Source: Hyphomicrobiales bacterium
GTDB taxonomy: Bacteria; Pseudomonadota; Alphaproteobacteria; Rhizobiales; Rhizobiaceae
Direction: 5' to 3'
Assembly (NCBI GenBank): GCA_900471925.1
Contig: UCGV01000017.1
Location: 62,001 to 126,000, forward strand
Length of the DNA: 64,000 nt
Each line of letters opens with the position of its first letter. The stretch's first letter is position 1. The position numbers and the translations under genes are program-made. Below, piece after piece: positions 51,635 through 60,324 of the stretch. Below the pieces are notes generated by a model. It had not been told where the DNA came from. It did no database searches and saw only the letters and a list, made by a program, of their open reading frames with translations.

Positions 51635-51908
51635 GCGTTGCAAGGCGTTTGATTTCCAGGTTCGAGACTGTCGAGTGAGACCCCAAATTCTTAGTGCCAA
51701 GAAGACTAAGGCGAGTGAAATGCACCGCACGCTAAGTGGCCCCGAGCTTCAATATTTTGAAGTGTGTCCGGCGGACGCAGCCGACGCTGTAAAGGCGTTG
51801 ACTGCTCCCGTCAGGCAGCGCAAAAAATACGCGGGCCTTTATGGCTTACTCGACAAGAAGTGACGTCCAAGCCGGACGGGATAATCGAGGATCCTCCGCA
51901 ATGACTGA
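51635..51908. other. Short region between the aap relic and the intact aapJ, no gene recognised
   Basis: A plus-strand frame ending at 51863 (…LQYFEVCPADAADAVKALTA…) has reasonable composition over its last 70 codons but crosses the minus-strand relic at its start and matches nothing I know. I leave it uncalled. Confidence 0.3.
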
Positions 51909-52940
51909 TCAACGGAAGGGCATCGCATATTGCAGGCCGCCCTGGGTCCACAGTGCATTTTTACCACGCTCGATTTTCAACGGGCTCTGCTGACCAATAT
52001 TGCGGTCAAACATTTCACCGTAGTTGCCGACCGCTTTGACCACATTGACGACGAAGTCGCTTGAAAGACCGAAGTCGGTGCCCATCGTCGCGCCGGCCTC
52101 CTGCCCCAGGAGGCGCTTGATATCAGGGTTTGAAGAGTTCTTCATCTCGTCGACGTTGGCCTGCGTGATTCCGAACTCTTCGGCCTGCACCAGTGCATAG
52201 TAAGTCCATTTCACGACGTTGAGCCACTTGTCATCACCCTGACGAACAACAGGACCGACCGGCTCTTTCGAGATGATTTCCGGCAGAACGACATGATCGG
52301 CTGGCGATGCCAGCGACAGACGTACGCTGTATAGATTCGACTGATCATCCGTGTAGGCGTCACAACGTCCAGCATCATACGCTGCTTTTGCCTCCTCGAT
52401 TTTTTCGAAGACGACTGGTGTGAACTCGATCTGGTTGGCCTTGAAGTAGTCAGCCATGTTAAGTTCGCCGGTCGTGCCCGACAGAACACAAACGGTCGCG
52501 CCCGAGAGCTCTTTCGCGGATGTAACTCCTGGCACCTTCTTCGAGTTCACCATGAAGCCCTGGCCGTCATAATAAATGACGCCCGCGAACATGAGACCAA
52601 GCCCCGCCTCACGGCTCGCCGTCCAGGTTGTCTGACGCGAAAGGATATCGACTTCACCTGACTGCAATGCAGTGAAGCGGACTTTCGAAGACAGTGGATT
52701 ATATTTCACTTTCGTCGGGTCGCTAAAGACGGCGGCAGCTACCGCGTGGCAAAAGTCTACGTCGAGGCCCTTCCACTCCCCCTTGTCGTCCGGCGCCGAA
52801 AAGCCCGGATTACCGGTGGATACTCCGCATGCCAAACTCCCACGATCTTTTATGTTTTGAAGAGTATCAGCGGCCGAAGCTGCACCGGTCATCGTGCAGA
52901 CCGCCCCGCTTAGCAGCGTCAAAAAAATTCGAGATTTCAT
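51909..52940 (-). CDS. aapJ: General L-amino-acid ABC transporter substrate-binding protein (AapJ/BztA-like), orphan
   Basis: This 343-residue periplasmic protein starts at 52940, with GAGGGAAC upstream. The N-terminus MKSRIFLTLLSGAVCTMTGA is a Sec signal, cleaved near ASA-ADT. The family's hallmark strings follow: NIKDRGSLACGVSTGNPGFS, GLDVDFCHAVAAAVFSDPTK, and VDILSRQTTWTASRE (BztA/AapJ have RNTTWT). Binding proteins of this branch accept many L-amino acids. The permease and ATPase genes (aapQMP) are missing here; only a decayed fragment lies downstream. It must therefore either use transporter parts encoded elsewhere or be non-functional for transport. Confidence 0.9.
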   Translation of the reverse strand: MKSRIFLTLLSGAVCTMTGAASAADTLQNIKDRGSLACGVSTGNPGFSAPDDKGEWKGLDVDFCHAVAAAVFSDPTKVKYNPLSSKVRFTALQSGEVDILSRQTTWTASREAGLGLMFAGVIYYDGQGFMVNSKKVPGVTSAKELSGATVCVLSGTTGELNMADYFKANQIEFTPVVFEKIEEAKAAYDAGRCDAYTDDQSNLYSVRLSLASPADHVVLPEIISKEPVGPVVRQGDDKWLNVVKWTYYALVQAEEFGITQANVDEMKNSSNPDIKRLLGQEAGATMGTDFGLSSDFVVNVVKAVGNYGEMFDRNIGQQSPLKIERGKNALWTQGGLQYAMPFR

Positions 52941-53032
52941 AGTTGTTCCCTCAACAAGTTGCATTTCATGCATTGGCTCGAATACGCGGAAGTCCTCACG
53001 ATCAAGCAGAAAGAACATAACCAATTTCAGCG

Positions 53033-53042
53033 TAATTGCAAT
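53033..53042. promoter_or_regulatory. TAATTGCAAT motif, copy 1 (upstream of aapJ)
   Basis: An exact copy of a 10-base motif with the palindromic core ATTGCAAT, 93 bases upstream of the aapJ start. It is next to a second palindrome AGTAATTACT at 53052-53061. See the other copies at 54190, 55993, 57117 and 57245. Confidence 0.6.
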
Positions 53043-53268
53043 ACGTTTTAAAGTAATTACTATGTAATCATTATAAAGCGAGCTTTAAGATGAGCATGCT
53101 CTATCGCGCCCCTATTCTGCTCAGAAAGGAGTTCCAGGCGTCGATGAACGCGCATTCATTAAAAGTGAGAATGAGGGTGGCCTGATCGCATCAGCTTGGG
53201 CTGCCGTCGCCAGGTGCACGGGGAATGGCGGTGCACAAGCCGGAGGTGAGGCCCTGCGGCCTCACAAG

Positions 53269-54054
53269 TCAGTTTCCAGACAACTCGGAAGAAAGATTTC
53301 CGACCAGGCCGATCAATAGATCGCGAGACTCGGCGATCGCTTCAGGCACGGTTACCGAACCGCTGAAATAGCTCAAACCGAGCGCCGCCACGTCGCCAGT
53401 GGAGGGGTCCGTAAAGCCGCAGGCAAGTGTAATGTCGCTTGCTACATCCTCCTCAAAGCCGAACGCATAACGTTGAATGCGGGTCTCATCGATGCGCTGC
53501 AGGATCTTGTCTATTTCCCAGACGGTGTTGGGCATACGCGGCTTCAGGTCGCTACGCTCCAATATGCTCCGTACCCGCTCGTCCGATAATTGAGATAACA
53601 TGGCGATGCCCGTCGCTGTACAGTAGACCGGCAATCGGGCACGAACGCCGATCGTATTTCCCAGTTGGTCCGGATTGGTGTGGCGCTGAACGAATACGGT
53701 CTCGGTCTCGTCAAGCATAGTAAGATTGACCGAAGCCGCTGTTTTGCGCCTCAGCATCTTGATATAGGGTGAGACTGAGAGAAAAATGCGATTTGTCTCT
53801 GCAAAGCTCATCCCGATATCCTGGCACTTGAGCGAAAGACGATACTCTCCTGTGGCTGCCTTTTCGAGGTAGCCGAGCCGCCAAAGCGTATGTGCCGCAC
53901 GCTGCGCAGCGCTCTTTTCGAGCTTTGTGGCGCGAGCAATCTCTGAAAATCCCATGCTCGGACGTAAACGATCAAAAGATTCCAGGACCTGAAATGCCTT
54001 AACGACACTACCGACCAGCAAATGATCTTCCACTTCCGACTTATCCTGATTCAT
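53269..54054 (-). CDS. IclR-family transcriptional regulator
   Basis: This 261-residue regulator starts at the ATG at 54054; a TTG one codon earlier is in frame. The N-terminal winged helix-turn-helix covers residues 13-75 (VVKAFQVLESFDRLRP, FSEIARATKLEKSAAQRAAH), and the IclR effector domain follows (ASVNLTMLDETETVFVQRHT, LPVYCTATGIAMLSQL, ITLACGFTDPSTGDVAALGL). It is in the middle of the 52-61 kb island and a TAATTGCAAT motif stands in its own upstream region. It is the best candidate for the regulator of all five motif-bearing promoters. Confidence 0.9.
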   Translation of the reverse strand: MNQDKSEVEDHLLVGSVVKAFQVLESFDRLRPSMGFSEIARATKLEKSAAQRAAHTLWRLGYLEKAATGEYRLSLKCQDIGMSFAETNRIFLSVSPYIKMLRRKTAASVNLTMLDETETVFVQRHTNPDQLGNTIGVRARLPVYCTATGIAMLSQLSDERVRSILERSDLKPRMPNTVWEIDKILQRIDETRIQRYAFGFEEDVASDITLACGFTDPSTGDVAALGLSYFSGSVTVPEAIAESRDLLIGLVGNLSSELSGN

Positions 54055-54742
54055 CAACCGAACCTATCGTAACTATTGATCGAGATCGACGTCCCGGTTC
54101 CCATGCAGTTGTCAACGCGCACCGGCAAAAAGATGAATTCGCACCAAATCCAATTACGCGCCCCGTAGCCGGCGCAGAGCGGACTCAGTTAATTGCAATC
54201 CAATCACCTCATTTTCCTTAGGCTTGGGCTTGGCTAGGTGTCAATCGCCACGCGGTGTCGCTTGTAGTTGTTCGGAGTTGGGAAAACGGCCGCAAAAGGT
54301 CGACTAGAAAACCATTGCCGACAAAGAGATGAAGGAACATTGCCCTCCATATTTCATTGGTAGATAGTCACATTACAATCTTATAATATTACGATGTAGC
54401 TATCGCTTAAAGATGGCGCCTAGGCGGGCCTCGCGATTACATCGATTTTTGATCGAGCGGGCAAGAAACTGGCTTCGCTACCCTCAATTGAACAGGCGAA
54501 TACCCAGTGCCGTCGCGATGTTAACGCGAGCACGTCATGGGAGGGGCGGTCAAAAAAGAGCTTTGTGCTGGTCTCGCGACATCCTGCAAACGAATATCAG
54601 TTCACCTTGCAACCCGGCCTAAAGACGTTGCCAGTAAACGATGCACACCAGTTTGGTTACAGATTGGCGTCGCCAAGGGAGGCCATTAAAATCATTGGCT
54701 TCGGCCCGTCGCTCACCGAACATGAGCTTGTCACAACCTGTC
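54055..54742. other. Long intergenic region with one TAATTGCAAT motif, no gene recognised
   Basis: About 690 bases separate the iclR start and the stop of the FMN-dehydrogenase gene, both minus strand. The iclR promoter should lie at the left end. Plus-strand frames near 54413-54774 are short, Arg-rich and unconvincing. Confidence 0.4.
54190..54199. promoter_or_regulatory. TAATTGCAAT motif, copy 2 (upstream of iclR)
   Basis: Exact copy of the motif, 136 bases upstream of the iclR start. This suggests autoregulation. Confidence 0.55.
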
Positions 54743-55894
54743 CTAACCCTCCCTCCATATCGAGGCTCTACTGATGCGGTCAAAGCTGTTCTGACCGGTG
54801 AATGCCATGCAGTGGTCGATTTCATCGCGGAGGATCGCGAGGACGTCGGCAGCGCCGCGTTCTCCATCGGCTGCCGCTCCGTAAAGCGTCGCCCGCCCCA
54901 GAAGAACCGCGTCGGCGCCTGCGGCCATATATTTTACGATATCGCTGCCTCGCCGAATACCGCTATCAGCGAGGACGGTCATGCGGCTTCCCACGGTGTC
55001 CTTGATTTCTGGCAGGACATTGATCGACACTGGTGCGGAGTCGAGGTTCCGGCCCCCATGGCAGGACACCACGATCCCATCGGCGCCAAGCTTTAAAGCC
55101 TTTTCAGCATCAGATTTGGCCATGACTCCCTTGATCACAAGGTTACCCTCCCAGAGGCGGCGAATTTCGGCGGCATCTTCCCAGGTCAGGCGTCGTGCCA
55201 GTTTGACATTGTCCCAAATGCTCGCCCGCGTTATCTTGGTTCGGTATTCAGGCGGGTAATGTGCGTAGGTGGGGACGCCGGTCGTCAGTATGTAGCGGAG
55301 AAGAACCGTGGTCAGCCAGCGAGGGTGCATCACCACATCCATCGCGCCCTGCAGCGATGGTTTGATAGGGATGCCGAATCCGTTGCGCGTGTTCCATTCC
55401 TTTTTTGGCGATCTGGCAGTATCGGCGGTTAGGAGAAGATTCCTTATCCCGAGATCCTTCGCGCGGCGGAGCAAGTCGCGCGTAAGGTTTCGATCTTCAA
55501 AGACGTACAGCTGAAACCAGAGATTTGCACCCGCTGCGCGCTCGGCAATCTGCTCCATTGATGTCATCGACTGCGTTGCAACGCAAAACGGGATCCCAAA
55601 GTTACGCGCCGCGCGTGCAACCTGAACTTCACCGTCGTGCCAGACAAGTCCAGCGACAGCAGTGGGAGCAATGATTGCAGGTATTGTTATTTTCTCACCG
55701 AATACAGTCGCCGAGACATCAGGGTCCGATACGTCATTTAGAACGTACTGATTAAGCTTTATCGAATTGAGGACATGTCTGATTTGGCCGAGTAGAACCT
55801 CGTCCTCCGTTCCCCTGTCAATATATTCAAACATCCCGCGCGGGAGCCGCTTCTTGGCAAGCTTTCGATAGTCAAACACGTTCAGAGGTTTCAT
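54743..55894 (-). CDS. FMN-dependent 2-hydroxyacid dehydrogenase (LldD/glycolate oxidase family)
   Basis: This is a 383-residue TIM-barrel flavoenzyme. Active-site residues are Y24 (FEYIDRG), Y130 (WFQLYVF), K255 (VIKGVM), H279 and R282 (SCHGGRNLD); the FMN phosphate site is LADSGIRRGSDI. The residue before the catalytic His is Cys (SCHGG) where most members have Asn (SNHGG). Family members oxidise L-lactate, glycolate, mandelate or other L-2-hydroxyacids. An inverted repeat and a motif copy lie about 70-110 bases upstream. In this island it may oxidise a hydroxyacid such as glycerate or lactate derivatives. Confidence 0.9.
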   Translation of the reverse strand: MKPLNVFDYRKLAKKRLPRGMFEYIDRGTEDEVLLGQIRHVLNSIKLNQYVLNDVSDPDVSATVFGEKITIPAIIAPTAVAGLVWHDGEVQVARAARNFGIPFCVATQSMTSMEQIAERAAGANLWFQLYVFEDRNLTRDLLRRAKDLGIRNLLLTADTARSPKKEWNTRNGFGIPIKPSLQGAMDVVMHPRWLTTVLLRYILTTGVPTYAHYPPEYRTKITRASIWDNVKLARRLTWEDAAEIRRLWEGNLVIKGVMAKSDAEKALKLGADGIVVSCHGGRNLDSAPVSINVLPEIKDTVGSRMTVLADSGIRRGSDIVKYMAAGADAVLLGRATLYGAAADGERGAADVLAILRDEIDHCMAFTGQNSFDRISRASIWREG

Positions 55895-55959
55895 TGTTCT
55901 CTACTTTAATTATGGCGGGACACCTCGCTTTATGAGAGACGCCCGCGATCTCGACGCAT

Positions 55960-56001
55960 TTGTAATATATCACCATAAATTGTACTTCGTGATAATTACA
56001 A
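55960..56001. promoter_or_regulatory. Long imperfect inverted repeat upstream of the FMN dehydrogenase
   Basis: TTGTAATATATCAC (55960-55973) and GTGATAATTACAA (55989-56001) are reverse complements except for one inserted base, separated by 15 bases. The right arm contains the motif copy TAATTACAAT (55993-56002), one base different from TAATTGCAAT. It is about 65-107 bases upstream of the start at 55894. Confidence 0.55.
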
Positions 56002-56002
56002 T
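55993..56002. promoter_or_regulatory. TAATTACAAT, copy 3 of the shared motif (one mismatch)
   Basis: Differs from the exact copies at one base (G to A at position 6) and sits inside the right arm of the inverted repeat upstream of the FMN dehydrogenase gene. Confidence 0.45.
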
Positions 56003-56174
56003 TCAATTTGCGCAGCTTTGAAATCACGACGGGAAAGTCGAAATCACGATCGCGACCCAGGCTGGGCCTGTCTGAGCAACTGCCGGTGCGATATTACAGT
56101 TTCGTAGAAGCGCTCGGTTATCTGTCAGGCGTCTTCAGTCAAGTGAAGACGCCTCGACCCTATGCCAATTTTCT

Positions 56175-57092
56175 CTACAAGGTGCTCAAATCGGACATTT
56201 CGTAGGTTCGCAGCAATCTTTCGGTTTCTTCGCGCAGCGCATTCTGCAGCTCCGGCTCCGCGGCGCGCAACGGCTGTAGGACACGTGGCGCGTCTACGCC
56301 GACCAAGTCGAGCACGGACTTCATTGGGCCGGGGTTCGTTTCCGCAAATACCAGATCGAGGAATGGTATCAGTTCGCGATGGAATTCGACTGCCTGGGAA
56401 ATTTTTCCGCTGCGCGCAAGTTCGAACAGATGGCGCCAGATTTTTGGAAATAGATTGGCCGTAACGACAATGCCTCCCTTCGCGCCCGCCGCAACATGCA
56501 GTGGAAAGAGGGAATCCTCGCCGCTCATGACCGTGAATGACAGAGAGACGCCGGCGAGTACCCGTAGGTAGTGATACATGTCGGTATTGCACGCCTTCAT
56601 GCCGATGATCTTCTCATGGGACGAAAGCTCATGAAGAATGGTCGGGTCAATAGAGATTCTGGTGCGATACGGGATCTCGTAGATCAGGATCGGGATTGGG
56701 GATTCATCTGCAAAGCGCAGAAAATAATCGCGAATGCCGATCTGTGTCGGGTTTGTGTAATACGGGGTAATGACCAGAAGCGCATCGGCGCCGGCATTGG
56801 CGAAGTCGCATGCCGAACCCATCGCGTCGTAAAAGCCGGTGTCAAGAACGCCGGGTACAATCGGTATATCTCCCCCAAAAGCCTTGGTGGCGAGCTCCAC
56901 AAACCTTACGCGGGCACGCTGGGACAGCGAACCATATTCTCCGGTGCCGCCCAGAGGGACAACGCCATCAACGCCCTGTTTCTTAAGCCAGGCAAACAAG
57001 TTTTCGGCTGCCTGCTCGTTGATGGTGTCGTCGGTGTTCACGGGCGTGACGAGCGCGGGGAAAATCCCGCGCAACTGGCTGTGGCTCAGCAT
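56175..57092 (-). CDS. DapA-family lyase/aldolase
   Basis: This 305-residue class I aldolase-fold protein starts at 57092 (MLSHSQLRGIFPALVTPVN) with AGGAG about 8 bases upstream. The carboxylate motif is GGTGEYGSLS near residue 48, the catalytic Tyr is Y138 (IYEIPYRT) and the Schiff-base Lys is K166 (IIGMKACNT). True DapA has GTTGE and YNVPGRT, so this is a catabolic relative: aldolase, dehydratase or deaminase of a 2-keto acid. Hydroxyproline pathways use such an enzyme with a DadA-like dehydrogenase, and sugar-acid pathways use one to release tartronate semialdehyde. Both fit the neighbours. Confidence 0.85.
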   Translation of the reverse strand: MLSHSQLRGIFPALVTPVNTDDTINEQAAENLFAWLKKQGVDGVVPLGGTGEYGSLSQRARVRFVELATKAFGGDIPIVPGVLDTGFYDAMGSACDFANAGADALLVITPYYTNPTQIGIRDYFLRFADESPIPILIYEIPYRTRISIDPTILHELSSHEKIIGMKACNTDMYHYLRVLAGVSLSFTVMSGEDSLFPLHVAAGAKGGIVVTANLFPKIWRHLFELARSGKISQAVEFHRELIPFLDLVFAETNPGPMKSVLDLVGVDAPRVLQPLRAAEPELQNALREETERLLRTYEMSDLSTL

Positions 57093-57116
57093 TTCGATCT
57101 CCTGCTTTGTTTTAAG

Positions 57117-57126
57117 TAATTGCGAT
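57117..57126. promoter_or_regulatory. TAATTGCGAT, copy 4 of the shared motif (one mismatch)
   Basis: Located 25 bases upstream of the DapA-family start at 57092. It overlaps a TTGCGA-N5-TCGCAA palindrome (57120-57136), so the site is symmetric on its own. Confidence 0.5.
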
Positions 57127-57244
57127 GTCGTCGCAAATTGCACCTGTGGCGAGCAGGCGTTCTCCAACTTCGGTCCGTCGACCGAGGGCTCTCGAAATCA
57201 TATCCCCAAACCGGCCGACGGCAAAATCATAAGTTACTTTACTA

Positions 57245-57254
57245 TAATTGCAAT
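57245..57254. promoter_or_regulatory. TAATTGCAAT, copy 5 of the shared motif
   Basis: Exact copy in the 271-base divergent region between the DapA-family gene and the MOFRL kinase gene. A related inverted repeat AATTGC-N10-GCAATT follows at 57267-57288. It can serve both promoters. Confidence 0.6.
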
Positions 57255-57363
57255 ACACCCATATAAAATTGCATTGTGATTAGCAATTGACTGGCGCTTG
57301 GCGACTGATACGTGTTCATCGGAAGTTCTTCGGCCACCACAGCGACATCACATGAGGCACTCA

Positions 57364-58644
57364 GTGAAGAAAAGCACATCTCCTGCCAGCATGCCCCGAC
57401 CGTTTCTGGTCTCCCTATTCGACGCCGCGGTTTCTGCTGCCGATCCGTTGCAAGCCATTCGTGCCTACCTCCCACAGCGCCCCAAAGGAAGAACGATCGT
57501 GATCGGTGCAGGCAAGGGTGCGGCACAAATGGCGCACGCGTTAGAGAAGCTTTGGGACGGTCCGCTGGAGGGAACAGTCGTAACGAGATACGGCTATGAA
57601 TGTGCAACCGATAACATCAAAATTCTGATGGCATCCCATCCGATTCCGGACAAGGCGGGCGCGACAGCTGCTGAGGCTCTATTCTCGCAAGTTCGCGGTC
57701 TTTGCGAGGATGATCTTGTGATCGCGCTCATTTGCGGTGGGGGTTCGGCATTGCTGCCTTTCCCCGGTGCGGGCCTAACGTTGGCCGATGAAATCCGTGT
57801 CAACCAAATCCTACTTGCCTCCGGCGCCCCAATTTCGGAGATGAACGTAGTGCGAAAGCATCTATCCTGCATTAAGGGTGGACGCCTGGCTGCCGCGACC
57901 AGAGCGAAAGTCGTAAGTCTCATCGTATCTGATGTTCCGGGAGACAATCCGGCTCAAGTGGCGTCGGGTCCTACCGTGCCCGATAACACGACCCGTCACG
58001 ATGCGCTCGAGATCGTGGCACGACGCAAGCTTGCGCTGCCGCGAGCAGCCATGGCGTCGCTCGCATCCCAGACCGCTGACGCGCCACGTCCTGACGACCC
58101 TAGATTCGCAACCCATGAACATTATGTGATCGCATCTGCGGGCGTCTCGCTTCGAGCCGCAGCCGAGTGCGCCCGCCGGCAAGGTATGGCGGCCGCGATC
58201 TTATCTGACTCGATCGAAGGCGAGGCGAAGGACGTTGCACTCGTTCATGCCGCGATCGCCCGGCAGATCAGCGCGAGTCACGATCCGCTCGCAGCCCCAG
58301 TCGTGCTTCTTTCCGGTGGGGAAACATCGGTAACCTTGGCCGGAGCAAGCGGCAGAGGCGGGCGCAATGGCGAGTTTGCACTTAGTCTAGCAACGGCAAT
58401 CGATGGCATGAAGACCATATTTGCACTGGCGGCGGACACGGATGGAATAGATGGCACCGAAAGAAACGCGGGGGCATTCGTCGACGGAACCACAGTGAGC
58501 AGATTGATATCCGCCGGTCATGACGCACGCCAACTCCTGGCTCTTCATGACAGTTACAGCGGGTTCGAGGCCCTCGACGATCTATTTAACACCGGCCCGA
58601 CCGGTACTAATGTCAACGACTTTCGAGCGGTACTTATTCTGTAG
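57364..58644 (+). CDS. Glycerate 2-kinase / hydroxypyruvate reductase (MOFRL family, TtuD/GckA-like)
   Basis: This is a 426-residue protein of the bacterial MOFRL family. GAGG stands 6 bases before a GTG at 57364; an ATG at 57352 (MRHSVKK) is the alternative, and a longer frame reaches 57298. The N-terminal domain contains VIGAGKGAAQMAHALE and LICGGGSALLPFPGAGLTL; the C-terminal MOFRL domain contains LSGGETSVTLAGASGRGGRN and ALAADTDGIDGT. Members phosphorylate D-glycerate to 2-phosphoglycerate; older literature names them hydroxypyruvate reductases. With the GarR-like reductase three genes on, it closes a tartronate-semialdehyde-to-glycolysis route. Confidence 0.88.
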   Translation: MKKSTSPASMPRPFLVSLFDAAVSAADPLQAIRAYLPQRPKGRTIVIGAGKGAAQMAHALEKLWDGPLEGTVVTRYGYECATDNIKILMASHPIPDKAGATAAEALFSQVRGLCEDDLVIALICGGGSALLPFPGAGLTLADEIRVNQILLASGAPISEMNVVRKHLSCIKGGRLAAATRAKVVSLIVSDVPGDNPAQVASGPTVPDNTTRHDALEIVARRKLALPRAAMASLASQTADAPRPDDPRFATHEHYVIASAGVSLRAAAECARRQGMAAAILSDSIEGEAKDVALVHAAIARQISASHDPLAAPVVLLSGGETSVTLAGASGRGGRNGEFALSLATAIDGMKTIFALAADTDGIDGTERNAGAFVDGTTVSRLISAGHDARQLLALHDSYSGFEALDDLFNTGPTGTNVNDFRAVLIL

Positions 58645-59013
58645 CTCGTGGCTTATACTGCCTGATACCTGACGGCATCGCGCCAATCATAAGCGACCCG
58701 GACAGATCCCGCGTCACTCGCATGTGTGCTCCGCGCATCTGCCGCTCGTTCCCGTCACATCGCCGGGTAGCTCAGCCATCGCCGCCATTGTGCGGCTGTT
58801 ACCCGACAATTGCGCGCCGTATATCTGGATGTGGAAACGCCACATCGCCGGCTTCTGCCAGGGAAAGTCTCCCGGAAGCTTCTGCCGCCGGATCGCTCGA
58901 TCAAGGCCGATGCCGCTTCAAGCTGTGGTGATTCAAAAATCTCGCGCGTCCATCTGCCGTTCAGGTCGGCAATGGACCGACGCACTCGCTTTGGAAATCA
59001 TAGGAGCAGCATA
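58645..59013. other. Intergenic region, no gene recognised
   Basis: About 370 bases lie between the MOFRL kinase and the DadA-like gene. A plus-strand frame of 96 codons (58724-59014) ends in TAATG overlapping the dadA-like start, and a minus-strand frame of 76 codons (58985-58755) also exists. Neither resembles a family I know. Confidence 0.35.
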
Positions 59014-60267
59014 ATGAATGACCGGTCTGGGGATGAGGTAACGGTGGTCGGTGCCGGCATTATCGGCGTATGCTGTGCACTGTGGTTGCAGCGGTCCGGT
59101 TGCAAGGTAACCATCATTGATCGGGATGAGCCGGGCAACGGTACGTCCTTTGGGAATACGGCGATGATTACGCCGGGGCAGGTCGTCCCTCAGGCCTTGC
59201 CTGGCTTGTTGAAGGACGTTCCGCGTTGGCTGCTTAGCAAACGGAGCCCGCTGAAGATCAGGGCAAGCTACCTGCCGACCATCGCGCCGTGGCTCTGGGC
59301 CTTCAGCCGGGCGGGAAAAGTGGAAAATGCAATCGCGGTATCACGTGCATTGCGTTCCCTTCACGGACCGACGTTCGAGCTTTATGCCGAGCTTGTCCGC
59401 GGCACGCCGGCGGAAGATTTTTTCGAGAAATGCGGACACATTCACCTGACTGCAGTAGGCACAAAATCGCGCAGCCCCGAACTGACCAGCTTGCTGCGAG
59501 AGATCGCTGGTGTCCAGATCGAGCATCTTTCGCAGGACGACATCCGCTCTATGGTGCCGGAGCTTGCGCCGATTTTCAAAAGCGGAATCCTTATGCCCGG
59601 CAACGGCCGTGTCAGAAACCCTCATCGTCTAGTGAAGATACTTGCAAATGAAGCGGTTCGCCTTGGTGCCAGATTTGTCAAGGCAGACGTCAAGGGCATC
59701 GTTGTCCGGGAGGGGCGCTGTGCTTCCATCCGGATCAATGGTGAGGAAAATCCCGTAAACAAGCTTGTCATTTCGGCCGGGATGGGATCGAGACTGTTGA
59801 CGGAAGAGCTCGGGATGCGCATCCCGCTCGAAACGGAGCGTGGATATCACGTGACACTTCCGGACCCCGGAATCCGCCCAAGCAAGCAGGTCATTGTCCG
59901 GGACTGGGGCGTAGGCGTAGGGCCAATCGACGATGCGCTCAGAGCTGCCGGGACCGTTGAATTCTGCGACGTCAACTCGAAGCCGGATTGGAGAAGAGCT
60001 GACAAGCTGCTGGCTCGGGCGAAAGAGATGTTTCCTTCCCTCAATACAGCCGGAAGCACGCGGTGGATGGGTGATCGACCGAGCATATCGGATGGCCTTG
60101 CGGTTATCGGCAAGCCGCAAAAATTCCAAAACGTTTACTTTGCCTTCGGCAACGCGCAGCACGGCATGAGCGGTGGACCGATGACAGGCAAGCTTCTTTC
60201 GGAGATCGTTACCGGACGCAAAACGTCAATCGACCCGGCCCCTTTCAGTCCCGACCGGTTCAATTGA
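59014..60267 (+). CDS. FAD-dependent D-amino-acid dehydrogenase (DadA-like)
   Basis: This 417-residue DAO-family flavoprotein starts at 59014 (MNDRSGDEVTVVGAGIIGVC) with AGGAG 8 bases upstream. The FAD motif is GAGIIGVCCALWLQRSG with VTIIDRDEPGNGTSFGNTAM, and the C-terminal site is YFAFGNAQHGMSGGPMTGKL with RWMGDRPSISDGLAVIG before it. This is the DadA/D-hydroxyproline dehydrogenase branch, feeding electrons to the respiratory chain. With the IclR, DapA-like, kinase and reductase genes, D-serine or another hydroxy-D-amino acid giving hydroxypyruvate is a plausible substrate. It is only about 25-30% like the DadA paralogue at 36145 by eye. Confidence 0.88.
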   Translation: MNDRSGDEVTVVGAGIIGVCCALWLQRSGCKVTIIDRDEPGNGTSFGNTAMITPGQVVPQALPGLLKDVPRWLLSKRSPLKIRASYLPTIAPWLWAFSRAGKVENAIAVSRALRSLHGPTFELYAELVRGTPAEDFFEKCGHIHLTAVGTKSRSPELTSLLREIAGVQIEHLSQDDIRSMVPELAPIFKSGILMPGNGRVRNPHRLVKILANEAVRLGARFVKADVKGIVVREGRCASIRINGEENPVNKLVISAGMGSRLLTEELGMRIPLETERGYHVTLPDPGIRPSKQVIVRDWGVGVGPIDDALRAAGTVEFCDVNSKPDWRRADKLLARAKEMFPSLNTAGSTRWMGDRPSISDGLAVIGKPQKFQNVYFAFGNAQHGMSGGPMTGKLLSEIVTGRKTSIDPAPFSPDRFN

Positions 60268-60324
60268 GCGATACGTGCAAAGACGAAGCTGGGCAAAACG
60301 CTGAAATTTAGAAGGTATTGGAAA

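Noticed and set aside
51507..51863. 118-codon plus-strand frame over the aap relic
   Set aside because: Its first half is antisense to the readable aapJ/aapQ remnant; the second half matches nothing known, so there is no support for a gene.
58724..59014. 96-codon frame ending in TAATG before the DadA-like gene, looking translationally coupled
   Set aside because: Composition is Arg/Ser/Cys-rich without domain signal, and the DadA-like gene has its own good ribosome site.
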